Of a stretch of 64,000 bases of DNA, positions 52,620 through 63,164 are shown piece after piece. Numbering within the stretch: position 1 is the first letter of the stretch; the number at the start of each line of letters is the position of its first letter. Source of the DNA: Gracilaria domingensis (taxonomy: Eukaryota; Rhodophyta; Florideophyceae; Gracilariales; Gracilariaceae); assembly GCA_022539475.1 (NCBI GenBank), contig VCMS01000096.1, positions 62,001 to 126,000 on the forward strand. The letters are read 5' to 3'. The notes under the pieces were generated by a model. That model was not told where the DNA came from. It saw only the letters and a list, made by a program, of their open reading frames with translations, and ran no database searches. The translations under genes were made by a program, and so were the position numbers.

Positions 52620-55354
52620 TACATCACTACCTTATGACACAGTACTCGTTTGCTCAGCATGTCATACATCCAAACTATACCCGAACCACACAAACCCAAG
52701 CATCACCATTACGCACCAGGAGCATACATTAGCTCCGATACCTGCGGACCTGTTAAGCCCACGTCGACGCATGGTAATAAGCATATGCTCATCCTTATAT
52801 GCGCGGCCACAGAATTTGCATTCGCACACTTCATCAAAGACCGCAAAGACATACCTTAATACGTAAAACAAACCCTGCATCACATCTCCAAGCGCATGCA
52901 TTATCCAATAAGCGACTTTCGAAGCGACAACGCGAAAGAATTCACATCGGCAAAAATGCAGGCAAAATACGCACTCTACAAACTCACACACTTTCTCCGC
53001 ACCCCGCATCAACCTCAGGAGAACTCAATCGCAGAACGACTCAACAAAACAGTAATGGAAGCCACAAGGGCATTACTCCAAACCGCAGAACTTCAAAACA
53101 CTTACTGGGAGGATGCGGCGAGAGACACTATTTTCAAATACAACCTTCTTCACCATCAATCTCTCAATAACTCCCCCTACACGTTATGGGATGGCACGCA
53201 CTTTCAGCCTATTCGACTGTTCACACTTGGCGAACTCGGATACGTACCCATATACTCACCCTAAAAGAAAATGGAACCTAGATCTCAACAAGCGCGCTAT
53301 ATGTATGCAACATCGCTCACACATATAATGTTTCTCTTATACTTAGCACCAACAAGTACTCCTACATTAGAGCGGCTGCCTTTCACCCGTATCACAAAGA
53401 AAAAGACCCGACAACAACAGTTACACACGCGTTCAAGACCAAAGCCACCTCAACAAAAAGAATTCCCGCAGAAATCCAAATAGACACACCCCCCCGTCCA
53501 ATATACGTCAAGCACGCCTATACCCCGACGCGAGACAGTGGCAGAAGGCTCACGACCAAGAATTAGACAACATCGATCAACACGACAGTATCAAATGGGT
53601 TCCACCAGAGGCGCAGCCACCGCCAGAAAGGATTATTCCACTCATGATGCTATACCGCTACGAGCGATCCACAGAAGGACATGTCGTTGAACGCAAAGCG
53701 CGTTGCAACTTACGCGGAGATCTGATGAAGCCGGGGCTCCATTACGATCCCAAACACGGCACCACATACACAGCAGACAGAACAACACAACGCATCCTAC
53801 TGGCCCTACATGCAGTTCACCAATACTCTTTATAACACTTCGACATAAAATCCGTATACCTTCACGAGCCATATCAACATAAGGCACCCGTATACGTAAA
53901 ATAAGTGCCTCAATTCGACGGAACCTACCGCCACCCGGGAAGATACGGAAAACTTCACGGCAATCTTTATGGTTCCCCACCAGCGGCATACTACTACAAC
54001 CATGGCCTTAAAACGTTCCTCACTTCTCTCATCTTCACAGCATCGGAGCATCATCCATGCTTATACACGAAACTCACGGACAACGGATTCACCATAGTCA
54101 GCAAAACGATAGACGACTTCTTCTTACTCGCGACACGCTCAATTCTCATCGACGAACTCCATCAACAACTAATACAGAAGTACAAGATAAAACGTTTGGG
54201 CACACAAACTAGATTCCTTGATCGGAAAATACGGTAAACACCAAACGGAACACACATCTCTCAGTCGGACACCATCGAAGCAATTCTAGTCCAAACAGGA
54301 ATGCAAGAGAGTAATCCTACGCATACACCTTACAATAATCTTTAAAATCTCGATCACCCACCAGCAACAGCAGCTCTCACACTAGCACAAGCCACACGAT
54401 ACCGAGCGATACTAGGGGAAATCAGATATGTAACGGACAGTATGTGACGCGTTCTAATGTATGCGACCAAGCGGCTAGCTCAGCACATGAACGCTCCGCA
54501 ACAGCACCACTGGCAGGCATTGAAAACAGTGCTACGATACTTGAAAAGAACTAAAACCTTCGTCCTCTTATACCAACCGATGAATAAGAAAACTAACAAA
54601 TAGTTACTCCAAACATACTTCGATGCCGACTTCGCCAACGAGAAAAATAAAAAATCCATCACTGACAACATTTCTCTTCTCAACTACACCTAAGCGTCAT
54701 GGAAATCAAGACTTTAAAACGTTGTTGCACTATCGACAACCGAGGCCGAATAAATTGCGGCGATCAATACCACACGACACATAAGCTGGCTAAAAAATCT
54801 TCTCCAATCTTGCCGAGCCTCGCAGAGGACTCCAATGCTGAAATTCATTGATAACAACTCGACAATACCCATAGCAAAGAATCAAGCGCCTACCAAAGAA
54901 CGAAAATACATCGACATCAGACATCATTACTTGCAACATAATACCTCAAACAAAACAATCGACATCAGACGACTATCAACAACGACGGACATGTTTGCAG
55001 AGATGTTGATGAAGCGTTTTCATCGCGAGCGCTTCACCGAACTCAACATAGTCCCCTGCCCCAAGCAAAATGTGTCTCAGCAGCTTGGGACTGTCAATCA
55101 GCATCTTCATCATTGCTGACCCACATTTTTTACGAGACAATCAGCATTACAGTAGCGACTAGACTTAAGGTGTCGCGAGATGGTCGAGCTCGCGGCAGTA
55201 AAGAGATAACATCTTCCTCCGCTGTCACAGAAAACTACGGACAACGGAGTTCATACGCTCCACTGATTCTCAGTAAAGGCTCATAATGCCTGCTTTGTTC
55301 TGGCCGCGCACAACCAGCGGAATAAACTATATTTTTCGTCTCTCGAAAAGATCA

Positions 55355-55858
55355 ATGGTACACCAAAAATGATTCAATGTGCCAAAATGAGGCAGAAGTC
55401 TACTTTTTACAGATTTATGCCCAAATTAAATCAAATCTATATATAGATAGGATGACATTGCCACCAGTACGAGCTTTTCTATTATAGAAAATCAACCCGT
55501 GTGCAACCGATAGATAGGAGGCAAACTTTACCACCGTTTTTAAACAGATTCATGTCGTCATAATATGACGACAGAATCAAGTCACCGCGCACATGCATTG
55601 TGTGGCACACATTATATCCATGTCGTCATATAGTCACGGTATACCCCGGTATCAAAGGTACCGTGCACACTTTTTTGTGTGTGTTTTAGTAAAAGTGTAA
55701 GAGCACATGTGACGAGAAACTACCCTTCTACAGAGATAAGAGAGAAAAGCAATTAGCTCTGCAGCAGCTCACCATACCAACATGTCATACCAACATGTAA
55801 CCCCGCCGTGTCACAAACCTAGCAACTTCAAGTGCTCTCGCCCCATTGCTCTGTAGGG
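55355..55858. other. Repeat debris, no gene
   Basis: The part to about 55,480 is related to 5,350-5,545 (caaatctatat-tagat, agtacgagcttt). A short inverted pair atgtcgtca / tgacgacag lies at 55,553-55,575, and a second cat-gtcgtcata at 55,620. No frame of interest. Confidence 0.45.
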
Positions 55859-56348
55859 CAGGGGCGTATTTGTGACTGACTAAATTGTAATTTCTCTAGT
55901 CAATAGTCACAACAAAAAATTATGTAGTCAGTCATGTTAGTCATAGAAAGCTTTGTAAAAGTTTGTAGCTCACTTTTATCAACTTCAGACGCAATTGCGT
56001 CCACAAAAGCACTTTTGGTGGGTTCAGCAAGATGTAGAAGTTTAGTTTGCGCTACGCAATTGTTTTTAAGCTCACTTGTAACAAAAACTGGAAATAAATT
56101 GGAAGTTTTCAACCTTTTTTTTGAAAATCTTTGAGCATATTTTAGGGGAAAAGAGCATATATAACCTCCTAGTTCTGTGAATATGCTCGTAATTCAGTAT
56201 CACCGTAGACTTTTGCGTTAACTACACCATCGTAAAGGACCTGGGCTTTGCTATGACTAAGATGACTAAATATTTTTTACCCTCGTAGTCAGTCAGTCAT
56301 TAGTCACTCATTTTTTAGAGTAGTCAGTCAGTCACAAATACGGCCCTG
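55859..56348. mobile_element. Non-autonomous hAT element (MITE), complete
   Basis: 490 bp. The left end CAGGGGCGTATTTGTGACTG and the right end (reverse complement) CAGGGCCGTATTTGTGACTG form terminal inverted repeats resembling those of the 35.6-kb hAT. Flanking 8-mers ctgtaggg and ctgtagga form the target duplication. No coding sequence. Relatives: 1,876-2,425, 21,367-21,530, 27,905-28,440, 30,166 and 62,100-62,195. Confidence 0.82.
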
Positions 56349-56800
56349 CTGTAGGAGCAAGATCGACAGTAATTCTCCGAGGAGACACGTCGGTCCTCTA
56401 GATAAGCTGCCACTAAACGAAGGCATTCGGAAGACGATTTCATGCAGAAACATGTGTCCAACCTTGGTGCGAAAACTACATCCCACTTCGGGAATGGTTG
56501 TGATGAAACTGTGACTTTTGCGAATATCGCGACGCTTTGCTTATTGACAATTGAGGTTGGCAAAATGCGATTCAAGCATTGGCCATTGGACTAGGCTACA
56601 GCGTAACTGCCTGGTATTTTCTTAAAGATGGAAGGCAAATACCTGTGTCTCTCCTCTACAACGGAAATGCTCTTGAGTAGGAAAGCAGGCACCTCCATCA
56701 TTTTCAGTTGTTCCTTTGTCCAACAAAGATTTTAAAGTTCCGCTGATCCTTGTTTTTCTCTTTTTGACGACAACTAGAGAGGTTAGACTGGAAACTTTAC
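56349..56800. other. Upstream region of the Cys-rich secreted gene
   Basis: Minus-strand frames of about 80 codons (56,324-56,575 and 56,622-56,867) show no domain. Otherwise nothing. Confidence 0.4.
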
Positions 56801-56807
56801 TATAAAA
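56801..56807 (+). promoter_or_regulatory. TATA box of the Cys-rich secreted gene
   Basis: TATAAAA 129 bases before the ATG at 56,930, predicting a 5' UTR of about 100 bases. Confidence 0.6.
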
Positions 56808-56929
56808 AGCGAACTGGCTCTCTAAATTTGCACCTCTCTCCCAATATCCAGTAAGCCAAAAAGACAACTACAACAGACTCAACTGCATCACATCTCGAGA
56901 GACAGCACCTGCATTCGCTTCATCGCAAA

Positions 56930-57838
56930 ATGGTCGTCCATCGTGCTAAGATATTCTTGTTCGCTTTTCTATCTCTCATTTCGATTCACTCGGTCTGTGC
57001 GTGGGCACCTGGAGAGTGTCACAAAGAAGGAGCGACTGCTTCCCGTTGTTGCGTGCACGAGGCATATTGGTGCCACAATGGAAACCAAGGAGCAAGAAAT
57101 CACTGCCATTACTGCCAGGAAGAGTGCATCAAGGTTCCCTCGAATAACATATGCGTCTTGGGAGGTATCTGGCCTTCCAGATATGACAAGTGCTTCCCTG
57201 GTATCGAATGGTTCAAGGTCTGCTCGTTGATCTCGAACGACGCGTCACTGGGGGGAGTTCCATGGAGTGAAATCGACAGACAGAGAACCGTACGGTCTAT
57301 CAGTCCATCCTCCCCTGCGAAAGGCCCTGCAGTTGCACCCGTGAAGGCTGTCAAAGCTGTGCACCTCAAACCTGTGGCTAGACAGAACAACCGCAACCCC
57401 TTGACAAATCAGATACAGTTTGTACTCTCTCTTATGGGACAGGTAGCAGCTTCCCTCCGTAGCGCTGTGATATCCAACACAATTGATGCTGCAAAACGTA
57501 ATGGAGGATTAGCAGTAGGAGCCCTCCAACAACTCGAAGTGCAGGTGCTAGAACTCGTTTCATTTTTCCCGGATAACGATAGAGCCCTAGCAGATGTCAT
57601 TCTCGACCAGTTTTCTGACGCGCTTCTTCTGCTCATAGCCAGACTGGAGATGGCTTTGGCCGGGGCTAATACTCTGCAAGCTGTAAAAGACGCATGCCAG
57701 GGAATAATAGATCAAATCGCGCAATCATTTTGGACGCGGGGACAAGTAGCTCTGAACGGGTATGTAGCATTCTGGAGGTTCACAAACGACTGGGGGCCTT
57801 GGGTTAACGCAGTGCGCGTCTGGATTGCTAATAACTGA
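56930..57838 (+). CDS. Secreted protein: Cys-rich domain plus helical C-terminal domain
   Basis: 302 residues, single exon. Signal peptide 1-24 (IFLFAFLSLISIHSVCA, cut before WAPGE). Residues 30-98 hold ten cysteines, including CC at 40-41 and a CHYCQEEC cluster at 59-66, enough for five disulphides. A basic Pro/Ala/Val linker (about 118-155, AVAPVKAVKAVHLKPVA) leads to a C-terminal domain of amphipathic helices (about 160-302) with leucine-rich stretches (ALLLLIARLEMALAGA) and aromatic WTRG, FWRF, WGPW near the end. No family recognised. A small disulphide domain joined to a helical module suggests an extracellular binding or defence protein, but that is a guess. Confidence 0.7.
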   Translation: MVVHRAKIFLFAFLSLISIHSVCAWAPGECHKEGATASRCCVHEAYWCHNGNQGARNHCHYCQEECIKVPSNNICVLGGIWPSRYDKCFPGIEWFKVCSLISNDASLGGVPWSEIDRQRTVRSISPSSPAKGPAVAPVKAVKAVHLKPVARQNNRNPLTNQIQFVLSLMGQVAASLRSAVISNTIDAAKRNGGLAVGALQQLEVQVLELVSFFPDNDRALADVILDQFSDALLLLIARLEMALAGANTLQAVKDACQGIIDQIAQSFWTRGQVALNGYVAFWRFTNDWGPWVNAVRVWIANN

Positions 57839-59194
57839 TTTGCCCACCCAAAGTGGCCATATGAAGTTGCAGCAGTTTGTTCTATTTGTCAATTTCCCAC
57901 ACGATCTATATGAATAGCTCGTTTGTTGAATCGTAAAATTTATGCCTAACTTGGCTCAAGCAGAGCTAAACGTTGAAAGAAACTGACTATTCAGGCAAAG
58001 TAAGATTTGTAAAAGCTTAAGGGAGCTATACATTTCTAACTAGCACATCCAGTAACCCAGTTATATCACATCGCACCTAAGATGCGGTAGTGCATTTCTT
58101 AAAATACCGCCACACCACGATGCAGATTTAGATGCACGGGCTCGGATGTTGGGGTGTATCCTTCGGACCTTGAATAAAACAGGGAGCCCAACGAAGCTAA
58201 ATGGGAACACGGAACGAGTCGCAAAGAAAGCAAATTTTATTACGTTTAATCACACATACTGACTGCCGGTGGCAGAATAAGCTTAAGGGGAATCTCGAAC
58301 TTTCGTCTGCGAAGGACATCGCGGGTAATCTAATTGAACAGGAATGCCAGGAAGGTACAAGTGGTTCGTTGTTCGCGCGTCTCAAGAATGAGTAGAGCAC
58401 AGAACAAATACAAGAGGAAGCTTCGGAGAAAAAGTTAGAGGAATGAAGGAAGAATAATGGGTACGCCGAGAGAGCGGTAACTGGCTTGCGTCTTTTTCTG
58501 CGCCACTGCCTCTTGCACCAGAAGCGCTTATTATTGTAGTGCCAAGAGAGTAGCTTGAACTAGTTATGTAATCAGAGCTTTGAGAAGCATGCTTCTCAAA
58601 GAATAGGTGGCAAACCTCCTCCAGAGATGGAAAATTTGTGCTTTTACGTAAAGCATAGCTACAAATATTCACGGAAAGAAATTGAAACAAAACTTTTTGA
58701 GCTGTAGAAAAAAGGTCATTACATTATAGAAAGAAAGAAATTTTTGTTAAGATATTGCATTGAAGGTTTTCTTTATCCTCACTTACTGAGCTGATCATTT
58801 ACAGATTTAGTTTTTTAATGCATTTTTAGCTCTCGGAACTATACTATTCTTCAACTATAAAAAAGTATGCAGTGACAAACATAAAATAGTAGAATGTTTT
58901 AGAAATAGAGCTTGGCAGCCTCCTTGTTTACGCAGTCCTTCTGAAAACTTAAATTAAATGTGAAAGAAAAAGAAATTCAGATCAGTTGTTGCGAAACATG
59001 CAAAAAGGAGGATATATATCTATCTTTCTTTAATAAATACTGATCTTTCTATTATATATACGCATTCAAAACTAACTGCGTTTCTCTTGGTCATCTGCAT
59101 AGACAGATTTAAATTTCATTTTTAAATATTTTGCGAGATATTTGTTGAACTTCTGTTCAGAGACTTCTTACAAAGACCAATCAACAAAATACCA
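57839..59194. other. No supported gene
   Basis: AT-rich. A cttgaataaaacagg at about 58,170 may be a polyadenylation signal. The opposite-strand frames at 58,197-58,400 mirror each other. A palindromic gagaagcatgcttctc at 58,582 belongs to the AGCTTTGC repeat signature. Confidence 0.45.
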
Positions 59195-60245
59195 TTTTGC
59201 GAAGCTATCGTGGCCACATGGACATCGTGTCGAGCGTTGTTTCGTGTGCGGACGGCTCGCGCGCGGGCGGGCAACGGGAGCGGCGTCGCGCGCGTGTGTC
59301 ACACGCGCCGGAGGGCCGCCGTCCGCGAATCGCAGCCTGTGATGACGGCGCTGGCGATGACGATGACGATGACGATGCTTTCGCACGGACGGTGCCTGGC
59401 GCTGTGGCCAGGCAGTACGCGTGTGGAAAGTGGACACGTGTACACCACCACGTTTGCAACAGGAGGCTCAATGCGAAACTACTGTACCATTACAACGTTC
59501 GTATTGGATCTGCCAAACTGGCCGCCACCCACCGTTTTTGCATTTTATAGTTCGCTAGTTGACGAGCTCTCGCTCAAGATCTTTATGTGTCGGTAGGTAG
59601 GGGCGACGAGATCCGGACATGGATCTCGTCGTGCTGATGGAGACCGTCCATCAGCACACACAACACTCCTCGACAAGAGGGGTGCTGCTCCCAAGGGCAG
59701 GGAGGGTTGGGAAAAGAAAACCAACGCAGCCAAACAGAATGCTAGCTCCCGAGGTTGATGGTGACCGGAACACCATCCGAGGGAGCAAGAAAGTGGATCA
59801 GCAAGCGCCGGCGGTACATCCGCCAGCGCTTGCTGTAAAGAGCATCTTGAGCTGCCGCGTGTCATTCGCTTACATAAATCCACTTCTTCGTTCCTCGAAA
59901 ATCTAATGATTGCGATAGTCAGGTTGCTCTTCAGGAAGCCATTGTTCCGTGTGACGACAGCGCGGACGTTTTCCCGCACGAGTCGGTGCTTCTGTTAGGC
60001 TTGCACAACTGCGGAGGACCCCACGTGCGTGCCGCACCCGCGCGGCACCAGCTGCTGCTATGTAGAAGCACTCGCAGATTGCAGCTTGAGGGCAAGCCGC
60101 AATCTGTCAGTGCTTCGACATGTCGAGATTGACCGCCCGCGCCAATGCAAGCGGCCACTTGGCACGGCCGACCGCACGTGCTACCGCCATCAGCTCGGCT
60201 TCATTTAGCATGCCACCACGCGATGGCCGCAAACGTCTGGGAGTC
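59195..60245 (+). pseudogene. WD40-tail relic 7, interrupted by a hairpin repeat
   Basis: The left piece (59,195-59,480) reads GHMDIVSSVVSCADGSRAGG, parallel to GHGDGVRSVALCADGSRAAS, then decays into a GAYGAC run as in relic 6. The right piece (59,930-60,245) has HVRAAPARHQLL and tail traces, with an internal inverted duplication around ctgcaatctg / cagattgcag (60,060-60,115). The hairpin repeat lies between. Kinase copy 5 begins its stop about 10 bases further on the other strand. Confidence 0.68.
59560..59912 (+). repeat. Chain-of-hairpins repeat, copy B
   Basis: Seven consecutive stems: cgacgagatcc / ggatctcgtcg (59,604-59,631); gtgctgatgga / tccatcagcac (59,631-59,657); cactcctc / gaggggtg (59,664-59,684); ctccc / gggag (59,688-59,704); gttgg / ccaac (59,706-59,725); gctccc and gatggtg with caccatc and gggagc (59,745-59,786); gcaagcgc and ggcgg with ccgcc and gcgcttgc (59,801-59,833). 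It ends ataaatccacttcttcg then ttcctcgaaaatc. Compared with copy A, stem 1 shows double changes that keep pairing (A-T for G-C, T-A for A-T). Either a structured RNA or an LTR with heavy secondary structure. Confidence 0.65.
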
Positions 60246-60254
60246 TGCCTTTAT

Positions 60255-61121
60255 TTATTGCTGGAGCTGGTCCCAATCAAACCCGTTTTCGCACTTCTCA
60301 TCTACGATTTCGATTGCATTTGCCAGCAGAGCCATCATACGCTCGTAATTTGGACATTCGCTTTCCGAAAAGTGATTCACCAGCTTGGCGAGTTCGTGCG
60401 CCAAACAGTACCGTTCTGTACTTCGCATCCCATACTTATCTTCAACCCATCTTGCTACTCTGTGCGGCATTTGCGTAAGGGAACATGTCTTGCCGTACGA
60501 GAGCATTCGTGTCATGAGCTCAAGTATGTTTTCTACATCTTCCCTCTGATTCTTTGGCGTGAGCGGACTTGATTGCCCAAAGTCAATCAGGAACAGCGTA
60601 CTCTTCTCTTGTCCAGCTCCACCCGATACGATGTTTCCCCCGTGAATGTCGCCATGTGCTACTCCAGTGGAATGAAGGTCTTCCAAAATTTTCAATACAT
60701 GATATGTTATTCTCAGTATGGTGCAGGGCTTCAACTTGTAGTTGGCCTCTTTCCACAACTGAGAGACGCTCTTACCGAACTTGTTCATCACAAAGTATGG
60801 CAAACCTTTATGATAACCGTGATCGAGTACCGTTGGGATGTTCAAAGAAGGAGCTCTCAAGTTTAGAAAACTAATCATTCTTCCTTCCTCCAAGAGAGCG
60901 CTTGTTGCTGCTTGTATTGAACCTTTATGCCCATTCAAAGGGCAAGCAAGCTTCATCACTGCAAAATTATTTCGCCCACTGCGGTCAGCTACTGAGTACA
61001 CCTTCCCGAAATTGCCAGAACCCACTTCATTCCGGAGATGCCATCTCTCTGCTACGTAATCATTTTGAAAATCTGTGTAGAATTTCCACATCGCTACTGA
61101 AAATTGTGCTTCTGATAACAT
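60255..61121 (-). CDS. CK1-like protein kinase (copy 5)
   Basis: 288 residues from an ATG; the longest C-terminus of the set (GFDWDQLQQ). Glycine loop GSGNFGKVYSV (34-44), Lys57, FGKSVSQLW, catalytic loop HGDIHGGN (156-163; Asp158, Asn163), DFG with Asp180. All catalytic residues are intact; non-RD. Very close to copy 4 at 22.5 kb although 37 kb away, including about 300 bases of upstream sequence and the relic at its 3' side, so the whole cassette was copied. CK1-like by motif; substrate unknown. Confidence 0.88.
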   Translation of the reverse strand: MLSEAQFSVAMWKFYTDFQNDYVAERWHLRNEVGSGNFGKVYSVADRSGRNNFAVMKLACPLNGHKGSIQAATSALLEEGRMISFLNLRAPSLNIPTVLDHGYHKGLPYFVMNKFGKSVSQLWKEANYKLKPCTILRITYHVLKILEDLHSTGVAHGDIHGGNIVSGGAGQEKSTLFLIDFGQSSPLTPKNQREDVENILELMTRMLSYGKTCSLTQMPHRVARWVEDKYGMRSTERYCLAHELAKLVNHFSESECPNYERMMALLANAIEIVDEKCENGFDWDQLQQ

Positions 61122-61336
61122 TTTTGCAAATTTAGGATTTCCTGGAACAAGTAGTTTTTTTTGTTACTTAATGTGCGCTTTCCTCTTACGCATACCTTGT
61201 ACTGAAATACAGAGATAAAAATGGGTGGAGTAGGAAATGGATTTGCCATTGTTAAATGCGTGGCAGATTATGAACTGCTGCTCGCGTTTTTGTTCTAAAC
61301 GGTTGCATACAGCGTGGCGACCCTATTCGTTTTCAT

Positions 61337-61414
61337 GATAGTTATGAGTTTCATAGGCTAACGCGACGCCGTCAGCTTTCCGCAGGTAAATGGATGCAAT
61401 GGCGTGCCACCTTG
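61337..61414 (-). promoter_or_regulatory. Conserved block upstream of kinase copy 5
   Basis: gatagttatgag, cgtcagctttccgcaggt and atggatgcaatggcgtgcca, as upstream of copy 4. Confidence 0.45.
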
Positions 61415-61489
61415 TTTTCAACTAAGAATATGAAGATTGTATTTTGTTTGAGAGTTTTCTTTATGGGACAGCTTTAATTCCCAGACCTT

Positions 61490-62024
61490 GGAGCAAAAAG
61501 TTAAAATAGCAGAAATACAGCAGTAATAGGACTTCTGGTAATATGCTTATATGTAGAACAGGCCTGATGTAGAACTCTCTGGTTTCCATCAAACAGATGG
61601 CCATGCACTAGTGAAAGTATTTAAAACCATGCTGTGTGTCACAGGGGTATTTCCGGTCTTCTCTCAAGGTTTTCCGAGTTAGGATCACAATAATAACGAC
61701 AAAGTAACTTTTGCAGAAGAAAAATTCCTTGTATGCACTAATTTGGAAGATGCAACGATGCTGGTATCCAAAATTGACAATTCCTTGTAATGAAAGTGTA
61801 AACCTTTCCCCATAGAATCTTTATGTAACGTTTTCAAAATTGTCTTAAAACGAATGATTTACTCTTTTTTACACTATCTTGTTCTTGCTGGCAAAAATTG
61901 TTTGCTCATTTTTAAAAACTTTTTGATACCATTGAAGTTTGATATTCACATTCTCCATAATGAATTTGAGTTGGTAGGGCCTTAGCACGTTGACATGTAT
62001 ACTTCTATAACTCAAAACAAGAGT
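61490..62024. other. No gene seen
   Basis: AT-rich spacer without frames or recognised repeats. Confidence 0.5.
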
Positions 62025-62077
62025 TTGGAAACCAAATCGCACAACTCAAAACAAGAGATGTGCGATTTGGTTTCCAA
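62025..62077. repeat. 19-bp perfect inverted repeat
   Basis: ttggaaaccaaatcgcaca (62,025-62,043) and its exact complement (62,059-62,077) flank a 15-base loop. actcaaaacaagag occurs both just before the left arm and in the loop, as if a short segment had been copied and inverted. Confidence 0.65.
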
Positions 62078-62099
62078 GCAATTACGCTTAGAAAAAGAG

Positions 62100-62195
62100 C
62101 CAAGCCAAATGTGAGTAAATCTGACTGACTATGAATTTTGAGTAATGACTTTGACGATTGGGTTTGCTCAAAACTCCAGCCACAACTACGGCCCT
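62100..62195. repeat. hAT MITE end fragment
   Basis: The reverse complement of the right border reads CAGGGCCGTAGTTGTGGCTG, followed by sequence like the fragment at 30,166. Confidence 0.5.
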
Positions 62196-63053
62196 GGTTT
62201 GAAAACGAGTGCTTTGTTGCCGACCTTTGGAACAGAATTATTGCGAGACTTACTGGCTCCGAGAGAGGGCGTAGTTCATGCTTTTCATAATTTGAGTGTT
62301 ATAATAATGTGAATGGAATACTATTATTATAAGGGTTCTATATTTACTTAATTTCCATTCATATAAGATTTTCCAGTTTTAATACATTTCTTTTTGAGGT
62401 TGCTGCGAAGAAGCAGTCGGTCCTTATCTTCACGGTGTGAAATTCGAAGACTGCCAAATTTATGAAGCTTGAAATTCCGTGCCCAACTCCCAGCGATGAA
62501 AGTAAACTGCGATATCTTGTCTAAGTCAAAAAAACGCGATATGACCTCACACAAGAGTCTTGTGAAGGCAGATTTACAACGCTTGGTTGGCGCGTCAGGG
62601 GCAGATGCCATTGAATCATGGTTGAGAAATGGGGAGCGACCGAGGGAAGCTGAAAAGACTGAGACGAAGCGCTACCGCCATAATGAGAGCATTAACGGCA
62701 GTAGTACTGCCAATGTATAAATCAGTACTTCTTATCCTACCTTTTCCCAAATATTTGGGCTACTGTGACGAAGCAAGTTGTTGAACAATGGAAAAACATA
62801 AATTAAAATTATATGCTCAAAATGACAAGAAAAATTTGAATAGCAATGCAAAATAGTACATCTGGAAGTAAAAAATGAATTTTATTGTTTCCAAAGAAAT
62901 GATTGTTGTTGTTCCACGTATGCCACACTATTTTGTGAATCGTTCCTGAATTTGAAATGCGTTGCACATTCAAAAAGAGCCATTTTATTCAAAAGGTTTT
63001 TTGAACATTTCTATATTTGAAGTATTCCTGGAAGCTATTAATAGAATTGAATT
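62196..63053. other. No supported gene
   Basis: A plus-strand frame from an ATG at 62,496 to 62,720 (74 codons, Lys/Glu/Arg-rich) might be an exon but has no domain. The rest is AT-rich. Confidence 0.35.
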
Positions 63054-63164
63054 GTGCGAAACAATGTTTGCATGTCATGCTTGCAGAGCAGCAAACCTTG
63101 TTCTTCAGTACTTGACGCTGAGCAGTCAACAACTACGCTGCATATTCGTTCCCCTTCGTCCAAA

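Larger units (their letters stand above)
39003..55354 (+). mobile_element. Ty1/Copia retrotransposon, old, split by a Gypsy element
   Basis: The left LTR-like region ends near 39,212 (tcctccgctgtca) and the right copy at 55,140-55,354 repeats it (caatcagcattacagtag ... gctgtca) and continues to aataaactat ... gatca. A primer site GGTTATGGGC at 39,213-39,222 fits the half-initiator-tRNA type. Parts in order: gag (39,514-40,600), then after the inserted element at 40,806-52,619, integrase (52,890-53,260), reverse transcriptase (about 53,600-54,240) and RNase H (54,400-55,100, ending KYIDIRHHYLQ). Many breaks; clearly older than the Gypsy element inside it. The LTR borders are uncertain. Confidence 0.75.

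Noticed and set aside
62496-62720. 74-codon plus-strand frame with Lys/Glu/Arg-rich sequence
   Set aside because: Could be an exon, but there is no domain, no neighbouring exon and no promoter to support it.
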